A stretch of 43,889 bases of DNA from Nocardia concava NBRC 100430 (GTDB taxonomy: Bacteria > Actinomycetota > Actinomycetes > Mycobacteriales > Mycobacteriaceae): assembly GCF_000308815.1 (NCBI RefSeq), contig NZ_BAFX01000194.1, positions 1-43,889 of the forward strand. The letters are read 5' to 3'. The stretch's first letter is position 1. Each line of letters starts with the position of its first letter. This document shows positions 14,688 to 22,686 of this stretch, one piece after another. The position numbers were made by a program, and so were the translations under genes. Under the pieces are notes generated by a model. That model was given only the letters and a program-made list of their open reading frames with translations. It did no database searches and had not been told where the DNA came from.

Positions 14688-14868
14688 CGCGTCAGCGACC
14701 CAATGGTTCAAGAGCAGCTACAGCGAGTCGGGCGGCAACTGCGTCGAAGTCGCGTGGTTGCCCGGCGGCAAGGTCGGCATCCGAGACTCCAAGCACCCCA
14801 CCGGCCCCACCCTCGCCTTCACCCCCTCCGAGTGGTCCACCTTCCTCACCACCCTCACCACCCCCTGA
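14677..14868 (+). CDS. DUF397 small protein
   Basis: 63 aa, starting GTG inside the end of the XRE gene. Signature motifs WFKSSYSESGGNCVEVAWL, GGKVGIRDSKHP and LAFTPSEWSTFL are diagnostic of DUF397. Such proteins are the usual partners of XRE/DUF5753 regulators in actinobacteria and have been likened to antitoxin-like modules. It ends only a few bases before a palindromic repeat. Confidence 0.93.
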   Translation: MSTNASATQWFKSSYSESGGNCVEVAWLPGGKVGIRDSKHPTGPTLAFTPSEWSTFLTTLTTP

Positions 14869-14871
14869 CCC

Positions 14872-14936
14872 CCGCCGAGTGGCACACCATCGAGGGGATT
14901 TGTCTGGTTTTGCCACGGTGGTGTGCCACTCGGCGG
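14872..14936. repeat. 61-bp palindromic element, copy 1 (left of nuclease gene)
   Basis: A perfect 18-bp stem (14872-14889 with 14919-14936) surrounds a 29-base loop. The 61 bases at 14874-14934 match the reverse complement of copy 2 (15861-15921) at 54 of 61 positions with no gaps. The two copies therefore form inverted terminal repeats around the nuclease gene. Copy 1 begins six bases after the DUF397 stop and could also act as its terminator. Confidence 0.9.
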
Positions 14937-15000
14937 ATGTGGGGGGTGCAGAGTTGGTGAGGGGGGTGCTTGGGGTGGGGGGCGGCGTGATGATGGGGTG

Positions 15001-15927
15001 ATGGAGGAGGTCGGGGCGGCGTTCAGTGGGAGTTTGGCAATCGAGGCGGGGGTGATTACCGAGTGGGGCATTCGGGTCGGGTGTCGGCGGGTTCATCCGG
15101 ATGTCTATGTCGCCAAGGAGATTTCACTCGGGGCTCGGGGGCGGGCTCAGGCGGCGTTGGAGTGGGGTGGGGAGGGGGCGGTGCTGGTTGGGTGTTCGGC
15201 TGCGGCGATGCATGGCGCGGTGTGGATGGAAGGGTTTCCGGCCGAGATCCTGGTGCCTCGGCGGGCGCGGCCGCCCGCGAATGTGCTGGTCTGCCGGGAT
15301 GTGATCGCGGAGGAAGAGATCGTTCTGGTGGACGGTCTGCGGTGCACGACTCCGGTGCGGACGGCCTTCGATATCGGACGTCGCCGGCGTGGTTGGCTGG
15401 CGGTCGCCCTGCTTGACTCACTGTTTCGGGCAACCGAAGTGGATGCGTCGGAGGTGGAGGTATTCACCAAGCTGCATCCGGGCGCACGGAACTGCCGAAA
15501 GCTGCTGGAGCTGTTGGCCTTTACCGACGCCGGTGCCGAATCGATTCAGGAGTCCCGCCTGCGGCTGCTGTTGCAACGGGCCGGATTGCCGAGACCGGAA
15601 ACTCAGATCCCGGTCCAGCTGACCCGTACTGCCAGTGCGCGGCTGGACATGGGTTACCGGCGGTGGATGGTGGGCGTTGAATACGAAGGCACGCAACACT
15701 GGTCGGATCCCCGCCAGTTCACCCACGACATCGACCGCTACAACCTGCTCGCTACTCTCGGCTGGATCATCATCCGAGTCGACGCAACTCTCCTCCGTGA
15801 CAACCCTCGCGAGGTCATCGCCAAAGTCACCGCCGCCCTCCATTCCCACGGATACACATCGCCGAGTGGCACACCACCGAGGGAAATTCGGGCAAATCCC
15901 CTCGGTGGTGTGCCACTCGGCCGGTGA
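15001..15927 (+). CDS. AbiEi-like/DUF559 (Vsr-like endonuclease fold) protein
   Basis: 308 aa from the ATG at 15001; in-frame GTG 14998 or 14923 are alternatives, and the site has no good ribosome binding sequence. The N-terminal half resembles the AbiEi-type winged-helix/antitoxin domain seen with DUF559 in actinobacteria (RVHPDVYVAKE, GCSAAAMHG, CTTPVRTAFDIGR). The C-terminal part carries a PD-(D/E)XK-like core: the aspartate in ARLDMGYR, the acidic pair in VGVEYEGTQHW, then DRYNLLATLGWIIIRV. This matches Vsr-like endonucleases. The last 21 residues or so are encoded by the palindromic repeat copy 2 and are probably not functional. Whether it cuts DNA is not shown. Confidence 0.75.
   Translation: MEEVGAAFSGSLAIEAGVITEWGIRVGCRRVHPDVYVAKEISLGARGRAQAALEWGGEGAVLVGCSAAAMHGAVWMEGFPAEILVPRRARPPANVLVCRDVIAEEEIVLVDGLRCTTPVRTAFDIGRRRRGWLAVALLDSLFRATEVDASEVEVFTKLHPGARNCRKLLELLAFTDAGAESIQESRLRLLLQRAGLPRPETQIPVQLTRTASARLDMGYRRWMVGVEYEGTQHWSDPRQFTHDIDRYNLLATLGWIIIRVDATLLRDNPREVIAKVTAALHSHGYTSPSGTPPREIRANPLGGVPLGR
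15861..15921. repeat. 61-bp palindromic element, copy 2 (right of nuclease gene)
   Basis: Perfect 23-bp stem (15861-15883 with 15899-15921) and 15-base loop. It is the inverted partner of copy 1. It overlaps the 3' end of the nuclease ORF, whose stop (15925-15927) abuts the stop of the convergent putrescine oxidase gene (15928-15930), so it can also serve as a bidirectional terminator. Confidence 0.92.
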
Positions 15928-17292
15928 TCACACCAGGCTGCGCTGGGCGAGGATGGCGGCGGCGGTGCGTTGGCCCATGCGGACTGCGCCGTCGACGTGT
16001 TGGAAGCCGTGGCCGGCGAGGTCGGAGCAGGAGAAGTGGATGGGGCCGACGGGGTCGCGGTGGTCGTGGCCGTAGCGGGTCATGCCGCCCAGGTCGAAGC
16101 TGACGCCGTAGGCGCCTCGGGTCCATTCTTCGGTGCCCCAGTCGGATTCGTAGAAGACGACGGGGTTTGCGGCTTCGGGGCCGAGGTAGCGGACCAGGCA
16201 GTCGAGGGCGGCCTGTTTGCGTTGGGCGGGGTCCATGGAGAAGTAGAGGTCGGCTTGGGTGTGGGCGATGAAGCCGACCATTGCGCCGTTGTCGACGCCG
16301 TGGTTGGTGTTGTCGTAGACCTCGGAGACCAGGTCGGTGTCGCTGAAACCGGTTCCGGACAGGCCTTTTTCGCGCCAGAAGGGGGTCTCGTACACCGCGT
16401 GCACCTTGACGACGAAGCCCATCGACATGTGCTGGTGCATCTGGTGGCGGCGGCGGGGCAGCGGGGGATCGAAGCTGATGCCCGCGTACAGGTTCGGCGG
16501 CACGGCCAGCACCACGCGGTCGGCGTGCACCTCGAGGTTGCCGTCGGCGAATACGGTGACGCCGGTGTCGGACCACTGGATCTTGCGGACCGGAGCGTTC
16601 AGGTGCACGTCCGCGCCGAGCGAGGCGGCCAGGCGTTGCGAAACCTGTTGCATGCCACCGACGACGCGCTTGTCGAGCATGAAGGTGTCGGTGGCGAGGG
16701 AGGTGTAGGAGCCCTGCGCAGCGGCCATGTGCAGCGCTTGCAGGGTGGAGAAGGTGTGGGCGGGCTTGGTCAGCATGGCGCCGGCGACGAAGAACGACAC
16801 GGTCTCGCGGGCGTACTCGTCGTCGGACTGGCCCTCGAGCCAGACGCTGAACGGGATCGAATCCAGTTCGGCCGCTTGCGGATGCGCCCAGGGCTCCTCG
16901 GCGCCGACCTCGGCGGCCAGCTTGTCGAGCAGGGCCAGCAGCCGGTCGATCTCGGCGGCGGTCTCGGCGGGCGCGGGGAACACGTCACCGGTGAATTGCT
17001 GCCGGGTGCCGTCGGCGGCGAGATACACCGACTCGCCCTCGCGGTAGCGGGAGAACGTCGAGAGCCCGAGCTCCTCGACCAGGGCCAGCGCCGCGGTGTG
17101 GTGCGGGGAGAGCCACTGGCCGCCGATTTCGATCATGGCGCCGTCGATATCGCCGGTCCAGGTGCGTCCGCCGACCCGATCGCGGGCCTCCAGCACGGCG
17201 ACCGAGAGACCGGCCTTGCGCAGTTCGGCGGCAGCGGTCAGACCGGACGGTCCGGCCCCGACGATCACGACGTCACGAGTGATGACAGCCAC
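15928..17292 (-). CDS. puo: Putrescine oxidase / flavin monoamine oxidase
   Basis: 454 aa, FAD-dependent amine oxidase. The nucleotide-binding motif GAGPSG is at residues 12-17 with ARDRVGGRTW following as the GG-doublet. The C-terminal FAD motif HVDGAVRMGQRTAAAIL is intact. It most resembles the actinobacterial putrescine oxidases (Rhodococcus, Kocuria), which oxidise putrescine to 4-aminobutanal, ammonia and hydrogen peroxide. Context with agmatine deiminase, N-carbamoylputrescine amidase and GABA-route enzymes supports this substrate. ATG with GGAGCTCTC upstream. It is separated from aguA by a 167-bp gap with a hairpin and so may have its own promoter. Confidence 0.85.
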   Translation of the reverse strand: MAVITRDVVIVGAGPSGLTAAAELRKAGLSVAVLEARDRVGGRTWTGDIDGAMIEIGGQWLSPHHTAALALVEELGLSTFSRYREGESVYLAADGTRQQFTGDVFPAPAETAAEIDRLLALLDKLAAEVGAEEPWAHPQAAELDSIPFSVWLEGQSDDEYARETVSFFVAGAMLTKPAHTFSTLQALHMAAAQGSYTSLATDTFMLDKRVVGGMQQVSQRLAASLGADVHLNAPVRKIQWSDTGVTVFADGNLEVHADRVVLAVPPNLYAGISFDPPLPRRRHQMHQHMSMGFVVKVHAVYETPFWREKGLSGTGFSDTDLVSEVYDNTNHGVDNGAMVGFIAHTQADLYFSMDPAQRKQAALDCLVRYLGPEAANPVVFYESDWGTEEWTRGAYGVSFDLGGMTRYGHDHRDPVGPIHFSCSDLAGHGFQHVDGAVRMGQRTAAAILAQRSLV

Positions 17293-17303
17293 GAGAGCTC
17301 CTT

Positions 17304-17313
17304 ACCGGTAATT
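17304..17313. promoter_or_regulatory. Palindrome just upstream of puo
   Basis: TTACCGGTAA, a perfect 10-bp palindrome 12 bp ahead of the puo ATG. It could be an operator or chance; it overlaps the leader near the ribosome site. Confidence 0.2.
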
Positions 17314-17391
17314 CGACATCAGGGATAACCCGATGGTTGCTAATTCAGTATGTGCGTGCGGTCACGATCGTGCCCACGACGTTTCGGTGAG

Positions 17392-17433
17392 CCGGCTCGC
17401 CCCTCATTCGCCGAATCGGCGTGCGCGAGCCGG
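17392..17433 (-). terminator. Hairpin downstream of aguA
   Basis: A 9-bp stem, CCGGCTCGC (17392-17400) with GCGAGCCGG (17425-17433), encloses a smaller palindrome CGCCGA-A-TCGGCG. It starts 27 bases past the aguA stop on the minus strand, consistent with termination before puo. Confidence 0.5.
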
Positions 17434-17459
17434 ATCAACCCCGCGACCTGCGGTGCGGG

Positions 17460-18503
17460 TCAGCGAGCCGGAAGCGGCTCGTTCTGGGTGATGCAGTGGA
17501 TGCCGCCGCCGCGCGCGAAGATCGGGCGGGCATCGACCAGCACGACACGGCGGCCGGGGTACACCTGCGCCATGATCTCTGCAGCCTCGGCATCGGACGG
17601 ATCGTCGAAGCCGCACAGGATGACCGCGTCGTTGCAGACGTAGTGGTTGATGTAGCTGTAGTCCACGAAACCCTCCTCGTCGCGCAGCGTGCACGGGGCG
17701 GGCACCGGGATCACCTCGAAAGGCGCTCCGGTGGAGGCGGTTTCGGCCCCGAACTGCTTGATCAGTTCACGGCTGAGCTCATGATCGGGATGCTCGGGAT
17801 CACGCTGGTCGTGCACCAGCACCACACCCGGCGACGGCAGTGCCGCCACGATATCGGCGTGACCGCGGGTGCCGAAGCGCTGCGAATCCCGCCACAGGCC
17901 GCGGGGCAGCCAGATCGCGGAGTCGATGCCGATGGTGCGGCGCAGTTCGGCTTCGACGTCGGCCTTGGTCAGGCCGGGATTGCGGAAAGGATCCAATTGG
18001 ACGGTCTCGGTGAGGATGACCGTGCCCGCGCCGTCGACCTGGATGCCGCCGCCCTCGTTCACCAGCGGTGAATCGATGATCGGCACCCCGGCCGCGGTGG
18101 CGACGGCCCGGCCGATGGCCGAGTCCTTGTCCCAGCGGGCCCAATCCTGCTGACCCCAGCCGTTGAAGACCCAGTCCACCGCGGCCACCGAGCCATCCGC
18201 TGCGTGCACGAAGGTCGGACCGATGTCGCGCATCCACGCGTCGTCGAGCGGCGCTTCGAGCAACTCGATCGCACTCGACAGCATCCGCCGTGCGTCGGCG
18301 GCATCGGCCGGATCCACGACCATGGTCACCGGCTCGAACTCCGCGACCGCATGGGCGACGGCCGACCAGGCGGCCCGCGCCTCGTCGACGGCCTCCGGGG
18401 TCGCGGTGATCTCCGACCCCACCGGCGGGAACGCCATCCAGGTCCGCCGGTGCGCCGCATGCTCGGCGGGCATCCGCCAACCGGTCGCGCCCTGGCCGGT
18501 CAT
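17460..18503 (-). CDS. aguA: Agmatine deiminase
   Basis: 347 aa, agmatine deiminase/peptidylarginine deiminase fold. The nucleophile cysteine is C337 in GGGIHCITQNEP near the C-terminus. The active-site glycine-rich loop NEGGGIQVDG, the histidine in TRGHADI and the early WMAFPP segment match the family. It converts agmatine to N-carbamoylputrescine. I place the start at the ATG at 18501-18503, which overlaps the aguB stop (TGATG). The longer reading upstream covers aguB in another frame and is not real. The alternative assignment, a generic porphyromonas-type PAD, is less likely given the aguB neighbour. Confidence 0.92.
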   Translation of the reverse strand: MTGQGATGWRMPAEHAAHRRTWMAFPPVGSEITATPEAVDEARAAWSAVAHAVAEFEPVTMVVDPADAADARRMLSSAIELLEAPLDDAWMRDIGPTFVHAADGSVAAVDWVFNGWGQQDWARWDKDSAIGRAVATAAGVPIIDSPLVNEGGGIQVDGAGTVILTETVQLDPFRNPGLTKADVEAELRRTIGIDSAIWLPRGLWRDSQRFGTRGHADIVAALPSPGVVLVHDQRDPEHPDHELSRELIKQFGAETASTGAPFEVIPVPAPCTLRDEEGFVDYSYINHYVCNDAVILCGFDDPSDAEAAEIMAQVYPGRRVVLVDARPIFARGGGIHCITQNEPLPAR

Positions 18504-19468
18504 CAGGCCCGCCCGAACGGGTAGTCGCGCTCGACCGGCGCGGTGAGCCGCCCGTAGGTGTCGGGGCGACGGGTCTCCAGGAACGGGAACAGCGTCAGCC
18601 AATCCTTGCGCTGATCCAGATCCAGGTCCGCCACCAGCACCGCGGATTCGTCGCGCGGGGCCTGCACCAGGATCCGGCCGTACGGATCGGAGATGAAAGA
18701 CGAACCGTAGAAGGTGATTTCGCCTTCGTCGCCGTAGCGGTTGGGCACGATCATGAAGGTGCCCGCGGTGATTCCGTTGCCCACGATCACGTGCTGCCAC
18801 AGCGGCTGGGTGTCGAAGGCGGGGAAGGACGGCTCCGAGCCGATGGCGGTCGGGTAGACGATCACGTCGGCGCCGGCGAGGGAGTACATGCGGGCCACCT
18901 CCGGGAACCATTCGTCCCAGCAGGTCGGCATGCCGATGCGCACATCACCGAGATCCGCGTGGCTGTGCGGTTGATACGCCTCGTCGGTGGCCGGGCCCGC
19001 CCGGAAATAGGTGTCCTCGTAGTAGCCCGCGCTGATCGGGATGTGCAGCTTGCGGGTGCGTCCGACCAGTTCGCCCTTGGGGGACACCAGGATCGCGGTG
19101 TTGAAGCCGAGGCCGTCGCCCTGATCAGCCCGCTCGTAGAGCGAGGCGTGCACGAAGATGCCGTGCTCGACGGCCGCCTCGGCGGCGAAGGTGAAGGTAG
19201 GGCCGGTCTCCGGATCCTCGGCGTCGGCGGCCGGGTTCTCGCCGCCGCGCACGAAGGCCGGGTACTTGCTGAAGGTCACCTCGGGCAGGAAGACCGCCTT
19301 GGCCCCGAGCTCGGCGGCCTTGGCGATGCCGTCATTGAGTTCGGCGCGCATCGCGGCGGCATCGGCCTGCCAGTGGTGCTGGACCAGAGCCACGCGCAGC
19401 GGCTCGCGAACCGGGGCCTCGACGCGGGCGTGCGAGACGGGCGGTTCGAAACAGGTGATGACGTTCAT
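18503..19468 (-). CDS. aguB: N-carbamoylputrescine amidase
   Basis: 321 aa, nitrilase superfamily. The catalytic triad is visible as E63 (FLPEVTF), K140 (RKLHIP) and C183 (PTCWDEWFPE). The sequence around the cysteine is typical of AguB/plant NLP1-type enzymes. It hydrolyses N-carbamoylputrescine to putrescine, CO2 and ammonia. A good AAGGAG precedes the ATG. The stop overlaps the aguA start, so the two successive enzymes are coupled. The N-terminal 24 residues before REPLRVALVQ are longer than in most relatives, and no better internal ATG is present. Confidence 0.92.
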   Translation of the reverse strand: MNVITCFEPPVSHARVEAPVREPLRVALVQHHWQADAAAMRAELNDGIAKAAELGAKAVFLPEVTFSKYPAFVRGGENPAADAEDPETGPTFTFAAEAAVEHGIFVHASLYERADQGDGLGFNTAILVSPKGELVGRTRKLHIPISAGYYEDTYFRAGPATDEAYQPHSHADLGDVRIGMPTCWDEWFPEVARMYSLAGADVIVYPTAIGSEPSFPAFDTQPLWQHVIVGNGITAGTFMIVPNRYGDEGEITFYGSSFISDPYGRILVQAPRDESAVLVADLDLDQRKDWLTLFPFLETRRPDTYGRLTAPVERDYPFGRA

Positions 19469-19510
19469 GACTACTCCTTCTCGAAATGGTCTGGGGGAGA
19501 GCGGCTTCGG

Positions 19511-21064
19511 CTACGACGGCATGGGATCGCCGGACACCGCGCGCGGCAGCGTCGCGCCGCGGAAGTACTCCGGCTGCCGCCAGCGCTGCGCCAGCATCAG
19601 CACCGCGCCCAGCACGAGGATTCCGAAGCCCAGGTAGAACACCAGTCCGATACCGAAAAGCGATGCGCCGCTGCCGACTTCGGGCTTGAGGCTCTCGCGC
19701 ACCGAGATGCCGAACACGACCAGCAGCATGGTGCCGCCCAGCAGCGGGAACAGCAGCTTGAACAGGAAGTCGCGGGCCGAGGCGAACCAGCGGTGGCGGA
19801 AGTACCAGACGCAGGCGAAGGCGGTGATGCCGTAGTACCAGCAGATCATGATGCCCAGTGCCGCAATGGTATCCAGCAGCACGTGCTCCGAGAGCAGAGC
19901 GGTGATGGCGTAGAAGCCGCCCGCCACGATCGCGGCGACCGCGGTCCCGAAACGCGGCACCTGGTACACCGGGTGCACGCTGGCGAAGCGCGCCGGCAGC
20001 GCCTTGAAGGCGCCCATGGCCAGCATGGCGCGCGCCGCGGGCAGGAAGGTGGCCTGCAGGCTGGCGACGGTCGAGACCAGCACCGCCGCGAACAGCAGCA
20101 GCTCGCCCGCCCCGCCCATCACCGGTTCGGCCAGTGCCCCGAAGACGTTGTCGTGCGCGGCATCACTGCTCAGTCCGACGCCGGTGTCGCCGACGCCCGC
20201 GTACCACATGAGCGCCACCGCCAGCAGCAGATACGTGCCCAGCACGGTCAGGATCGAGAGCAGTCCGGCGCGGCCGGGCGTGCGCTGCGGATCCTTGCAC
20301 TCCTCGCCGAGGGTCAGCGCGGTGTCCCAGCCCCAGTACATGAACACCGACCCGATCAGGCCGATCGCGAACGCGCCCAGGGTGAGTCCGGTGAACGGGT
20401 TGAACCAGTCGATATCGAAGCTCAGCCCCGACGGCGCGTCCCCGTTCATCGCCTTGGCCAGCGCGATGCCCGCGAACAGCAGCAGCACCACCAGCTGGAA
20501 GCCGACCAGCACGTACTGTGCGCGTTCGCTCGAGCTGATCCCGCGGCTGGCCGCCCACCCGGCCGCCGCCAGGAAGGCCAGCGTGGTCACGATATTGATG
20601 AGCTTGTTGTCGCCCAGGGCGGCAATGGATTCCGAATGCGCGAGGCGTCCGACGAACAGGTAGAGGAATTCCGCCCCCACCGCCGCGATATTGGCGAGCA
20701 CGATGACCACGGCGATCACCGAACCCCAGCCCGCCATCCAGCCGACATACGGGCCGAGCGCCCGCGCCGACCAGGTGAAAGAGGCACCGCAGTCCGGGGT
20801 CTCGGAACTGAATTCACGATAGGCGTAGGCCGCGAGGAACATCGGGATGAACCCGGCGATCAGCAGCGCGGGCATCTTCAATCCGACCGCGGCCACGATC
20901 AGGCCCAGACTGGCGGTGGTGGTGTAGGCGGGTGCGATGGACGCGATACTCAGGACCGCGCCGGCAATGGTGCCGACCTTATTGGTGGCCAATCCCTTGC
21001 CGCTGGCGGCATCCTGGGTATCACGCGACGGCATTGTCGCCTCGGAGGCATTCTGCACGAGCAT
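19511..21064 (-). CDS. APC family amino acid/polyamine permease
   Basis: 517 aa with about 12 hydrophobic segments. The N-terminal APC signature is present (GTIAGAVLSIASIAPAYTTT) and FTWSARALGPYVGWMAGW resembles the APC helix-3 region. It belongs to the amino acid-polyamine-organocation family. I chose the ATG at 21062-21064, which has AGGAGC seven bases upstream, rather than an upstream TTG/GTG reading that would run into gabD. Placement between gabD and aguB suggests uptake of agmatine, putrescine or GABA; which one cannot be told. Confidence 0.85.
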   Translation of the reverse strand: MLVQNASEATMPSRDTQDAASGKGLATNKVGTIAGAVLSIASIAPAYTTTASLGLIVAAVGLKMPALLIAGFIPMFLAAYAYREFSSETPDCGASFTWSARALGPYVGWMAGWGSVIAVVIVLANIAAVGAEFLYLFVGRLAHSESIAALGDNKLINIVTTLAFLAAAGWAASRGISSSERAQYVLVGFQLVVLLLFAGIALAKAMNGDAPSGLSFDIDWFNPFTGLTLGAFAIGLIGSVFMYWGWDTALTLGEECKDPQRTPGRAGLLSILTVLGTYLLLAVALMWYAGVGDTGVGLSSDAAHDNVFGALAEPVMGGAGELLLFAAVLVSTVASLQATFLPAARAMLAMGAFKALPARFASVHPVYQVPRFGTAVAAIVAGGFYAITALLSEHVLLDTIAALGIMICWYYGITAFACVWYFRHRWFASARDFLFKLLFPLLGGTMLLVVFGISVRESLKPEVGSGASLFGIGLVFYLGFGILVLGAVLMLAQRWRQPEYFRGATLPRAVSGDPMPS

Positions 21065-21090
21065 CCAAGCTCCTGAAACTGGGTCTGGCA

Positions 21091-21119
21091 GCGCCGCAAG
21101 CCTTTTCGGGATGCGGCGC
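21091..21119 (-). terminator. Hairpin between gabD and the APC permease gene
   Basis: An 8-bp stem, GCGCCGCA (21091-21098) with TGCGGCGC (21112-21119), lies in the 146-bp gap. It may lower read-through from gabD into the permease or mark a processing site. No T-run. Confidence 0.35.
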
Positions 21120-21210
21120 GACCTCGCCGATGGAGAATCGATCCGGCGGAGTGGGCGCCGGGATCGGGTTGGCGCGTTATCCGGCTCAGGGGCCGGTGCG
21201 CCGGGTGACG

Positions 21211-22668
21211 TCAACGCGTGAGCGCGACGTATTTGGTGTCGAGGTATTCGTCGATTCCTTCGGAACCGCCCTCGGTACCCAAACCGGATTGTTTGATCCC
21301 GCCGAACGGGGCGGCCGGATCGGAGATGACGCCGCGATTGACGCCGACCATGCCGGCCTGCAGCGCGTTCGAAACCCGCAGGGCCCGATCCAGGTCCCGG
21401 GTGTAGAAGTAGGCGGCCAAACCGTATTCGGTGTCATTGGCCGCGGCCACGACATCGTCCTCGGTGTCGAAACCGTAGATGGCGGCGACCGGTCCGAAGA
21501 TCTCCTCGCTGTGCATGCGCGCGGTGCGCGGCACATCGTCGAGGACGGTGGGCTGGAAGAACCAGCCGGGGCCGTCGATGGCCTTGCCGCCGGTGCGGAC
21601 CACCGCGCCCGCGTCGACCGCGTCCTGCACGAGGGCGGCGACGTTGTCGCGCTGGCGCTTGTTGATGAGCGGACCGGTGTCCACGCCGGATTCGTAACCC
21701 GGGCCGACGTGCAGCGCGCCGATCTTCTCGGCTAGCCGCGACGCGAACTGCTCGCGAATCGAGTTGTGCACGTAGATGCGGTTGGCCGCGGTGCACGCCT
21801 CGCCGCCATTGCGCATCTTGGCAGCCATGGCCCCGGCCAGCGCCTCGTCCAGATCGGCGTCCTCGAAGACGATGAAGGGGGCATTGCCGCCCAGCTCCAT
21901 CGAGGTGCGCAGGACATTGTCGGCGGCCTGACGCAGCAGCAGCTTGCCGACGCGGGTGGAACCGGTGAAGGTGACCTTGCGCAGGCGCGGGTCGGCCAGC
22001 AGCGGCGCGGTGATGGCCGCGGCATCGCTGCCCGGCAGGATCGACAGCACGCCTTCCGGGAGTCCGGCATCGGCGAAGATCCGGGCCAGCGCCAGCATGG
22101 TGAGCGGAGTGTCCTCGGCGGGCTTCACGATCACCGTGCATCCGGCGGCCAGCGCGGGGCCGATCTTGCGGGAACCCATGGCCAGCGGGAAGTTCCATGG
22201 CGTGATCGCCAGGCACGGACCCACGGGCTGCTTGGTGACCAGGATGCGCCCGGTCCCGGCGGGGGAGTCGGTGTAGCGGCCGCCGATGCGCACCGCCTCC
22301 TCGCTGAACCAGCGCAGGAATTCGCCGCCGTAGGCGACCTCGCCGCGCGCCTCGGCGAGGGTCTTGCCCATCTCCAAGGTCATCAGCAGCGCGATCTCCT
22401 CGGTGCGCTCCATGAGGATCTCCCAGGCGCGGCGCAGGATCACCGCACGCTCACGCGGAGCGGTGGCGGCCCAAGCGGATTGGACGCGGCAGGCCGAGTC
22501 CAGGGCGCGCAGCGCGTCCGCGCCGGAGGCGTCGGCGACCTCGGTGAGGACCTCACCGGTGGCCGGATTGCGCACCGCGAACGAGGATCCCGAGACGGCG
22601 GGCGCGGCCGCGCCGTCGATCCACACACCGGTGGGGACCAGCTCGCTGATCCGGTCGTATTCCAACAT
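21211..22668 (-). CDS. gabD: Succinate-semialdehyde dehydrogenase
   Basis: 485 aa, aldehyde dehydrogenase superfamily. The general base E258 (MELGGNAPF) and nucleophile C292 (GGEACTAANR) are intact, with NAD(P)-site residues ITPWNFPLA and FTGSTRVG. The overall pattern, including the KPAEDTPLT and PFGGIKQSGLGTEGG segments, is typical of GabD. It oxidises succinate semialdehyde to succinate. ATG with AGGAG upstream. It starts 18 bases after gabT in the same operon. The coenzyme preference (NAD or NADP) cannot be settled by eye. Confidence 0.9.
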   Translation of the reverse strand: MLEYDRISELVPTGVWIDGAAAPAVSGSSFAVRNPATGEVLTEVADASGADALRALDSACRVQSAWAATAPRERAVILRRAWEILMERTEEIALLMTLEMGKTLAEARGEVAYGGEFLRWFSEEAVRIGGRYTDSPAGTGRILVTKQPVGPCLAITPWNFPLAMGSRKIGPALAAGCTVIVKPAEDTPLTMLALARIFADAGLPEGVLSILPGSDAAAITAPLLADPRLRKVTFTGSTRVGKLLLRQAADNVLRTSMELGGNAPFIVFEDADLDEALAGAMAAKMRNGGEACTAANRIYVHNSIREQFASRLAEKIGALHVGPGYESGVDTGPLINKRQRDNVAALVQDAVDAGAVVRTGGKAIDGPGWFFQPTVLDDVPRTARMHSEEIFGPVAAIYGFDTEDDVVAAANDTEYGLAAYFYTRDLDRALRVSNALQAGMVGVNRGVISDPAAPFGGIKQSGLGTEGGSEGIDEYLDTKYVALTR

Positions 22669-22686
22669 CGTTCTCCTAGACCGGGT

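Noticed and set aside
14869..15000. Target-site duplication around the nuclease/repeat unit
   Set aside because: Bases outside the two 61-bp elements (CCCTGACCCC on the left, CGGTGATCAC on the right) do not form a convincing direct repeat.
18791..21076. Plus-strand open frame of 761 codons
   Set aside because: It is antisense to aguB and the APC permease and has a repetitive Arg/Gly/Gln/His composition.
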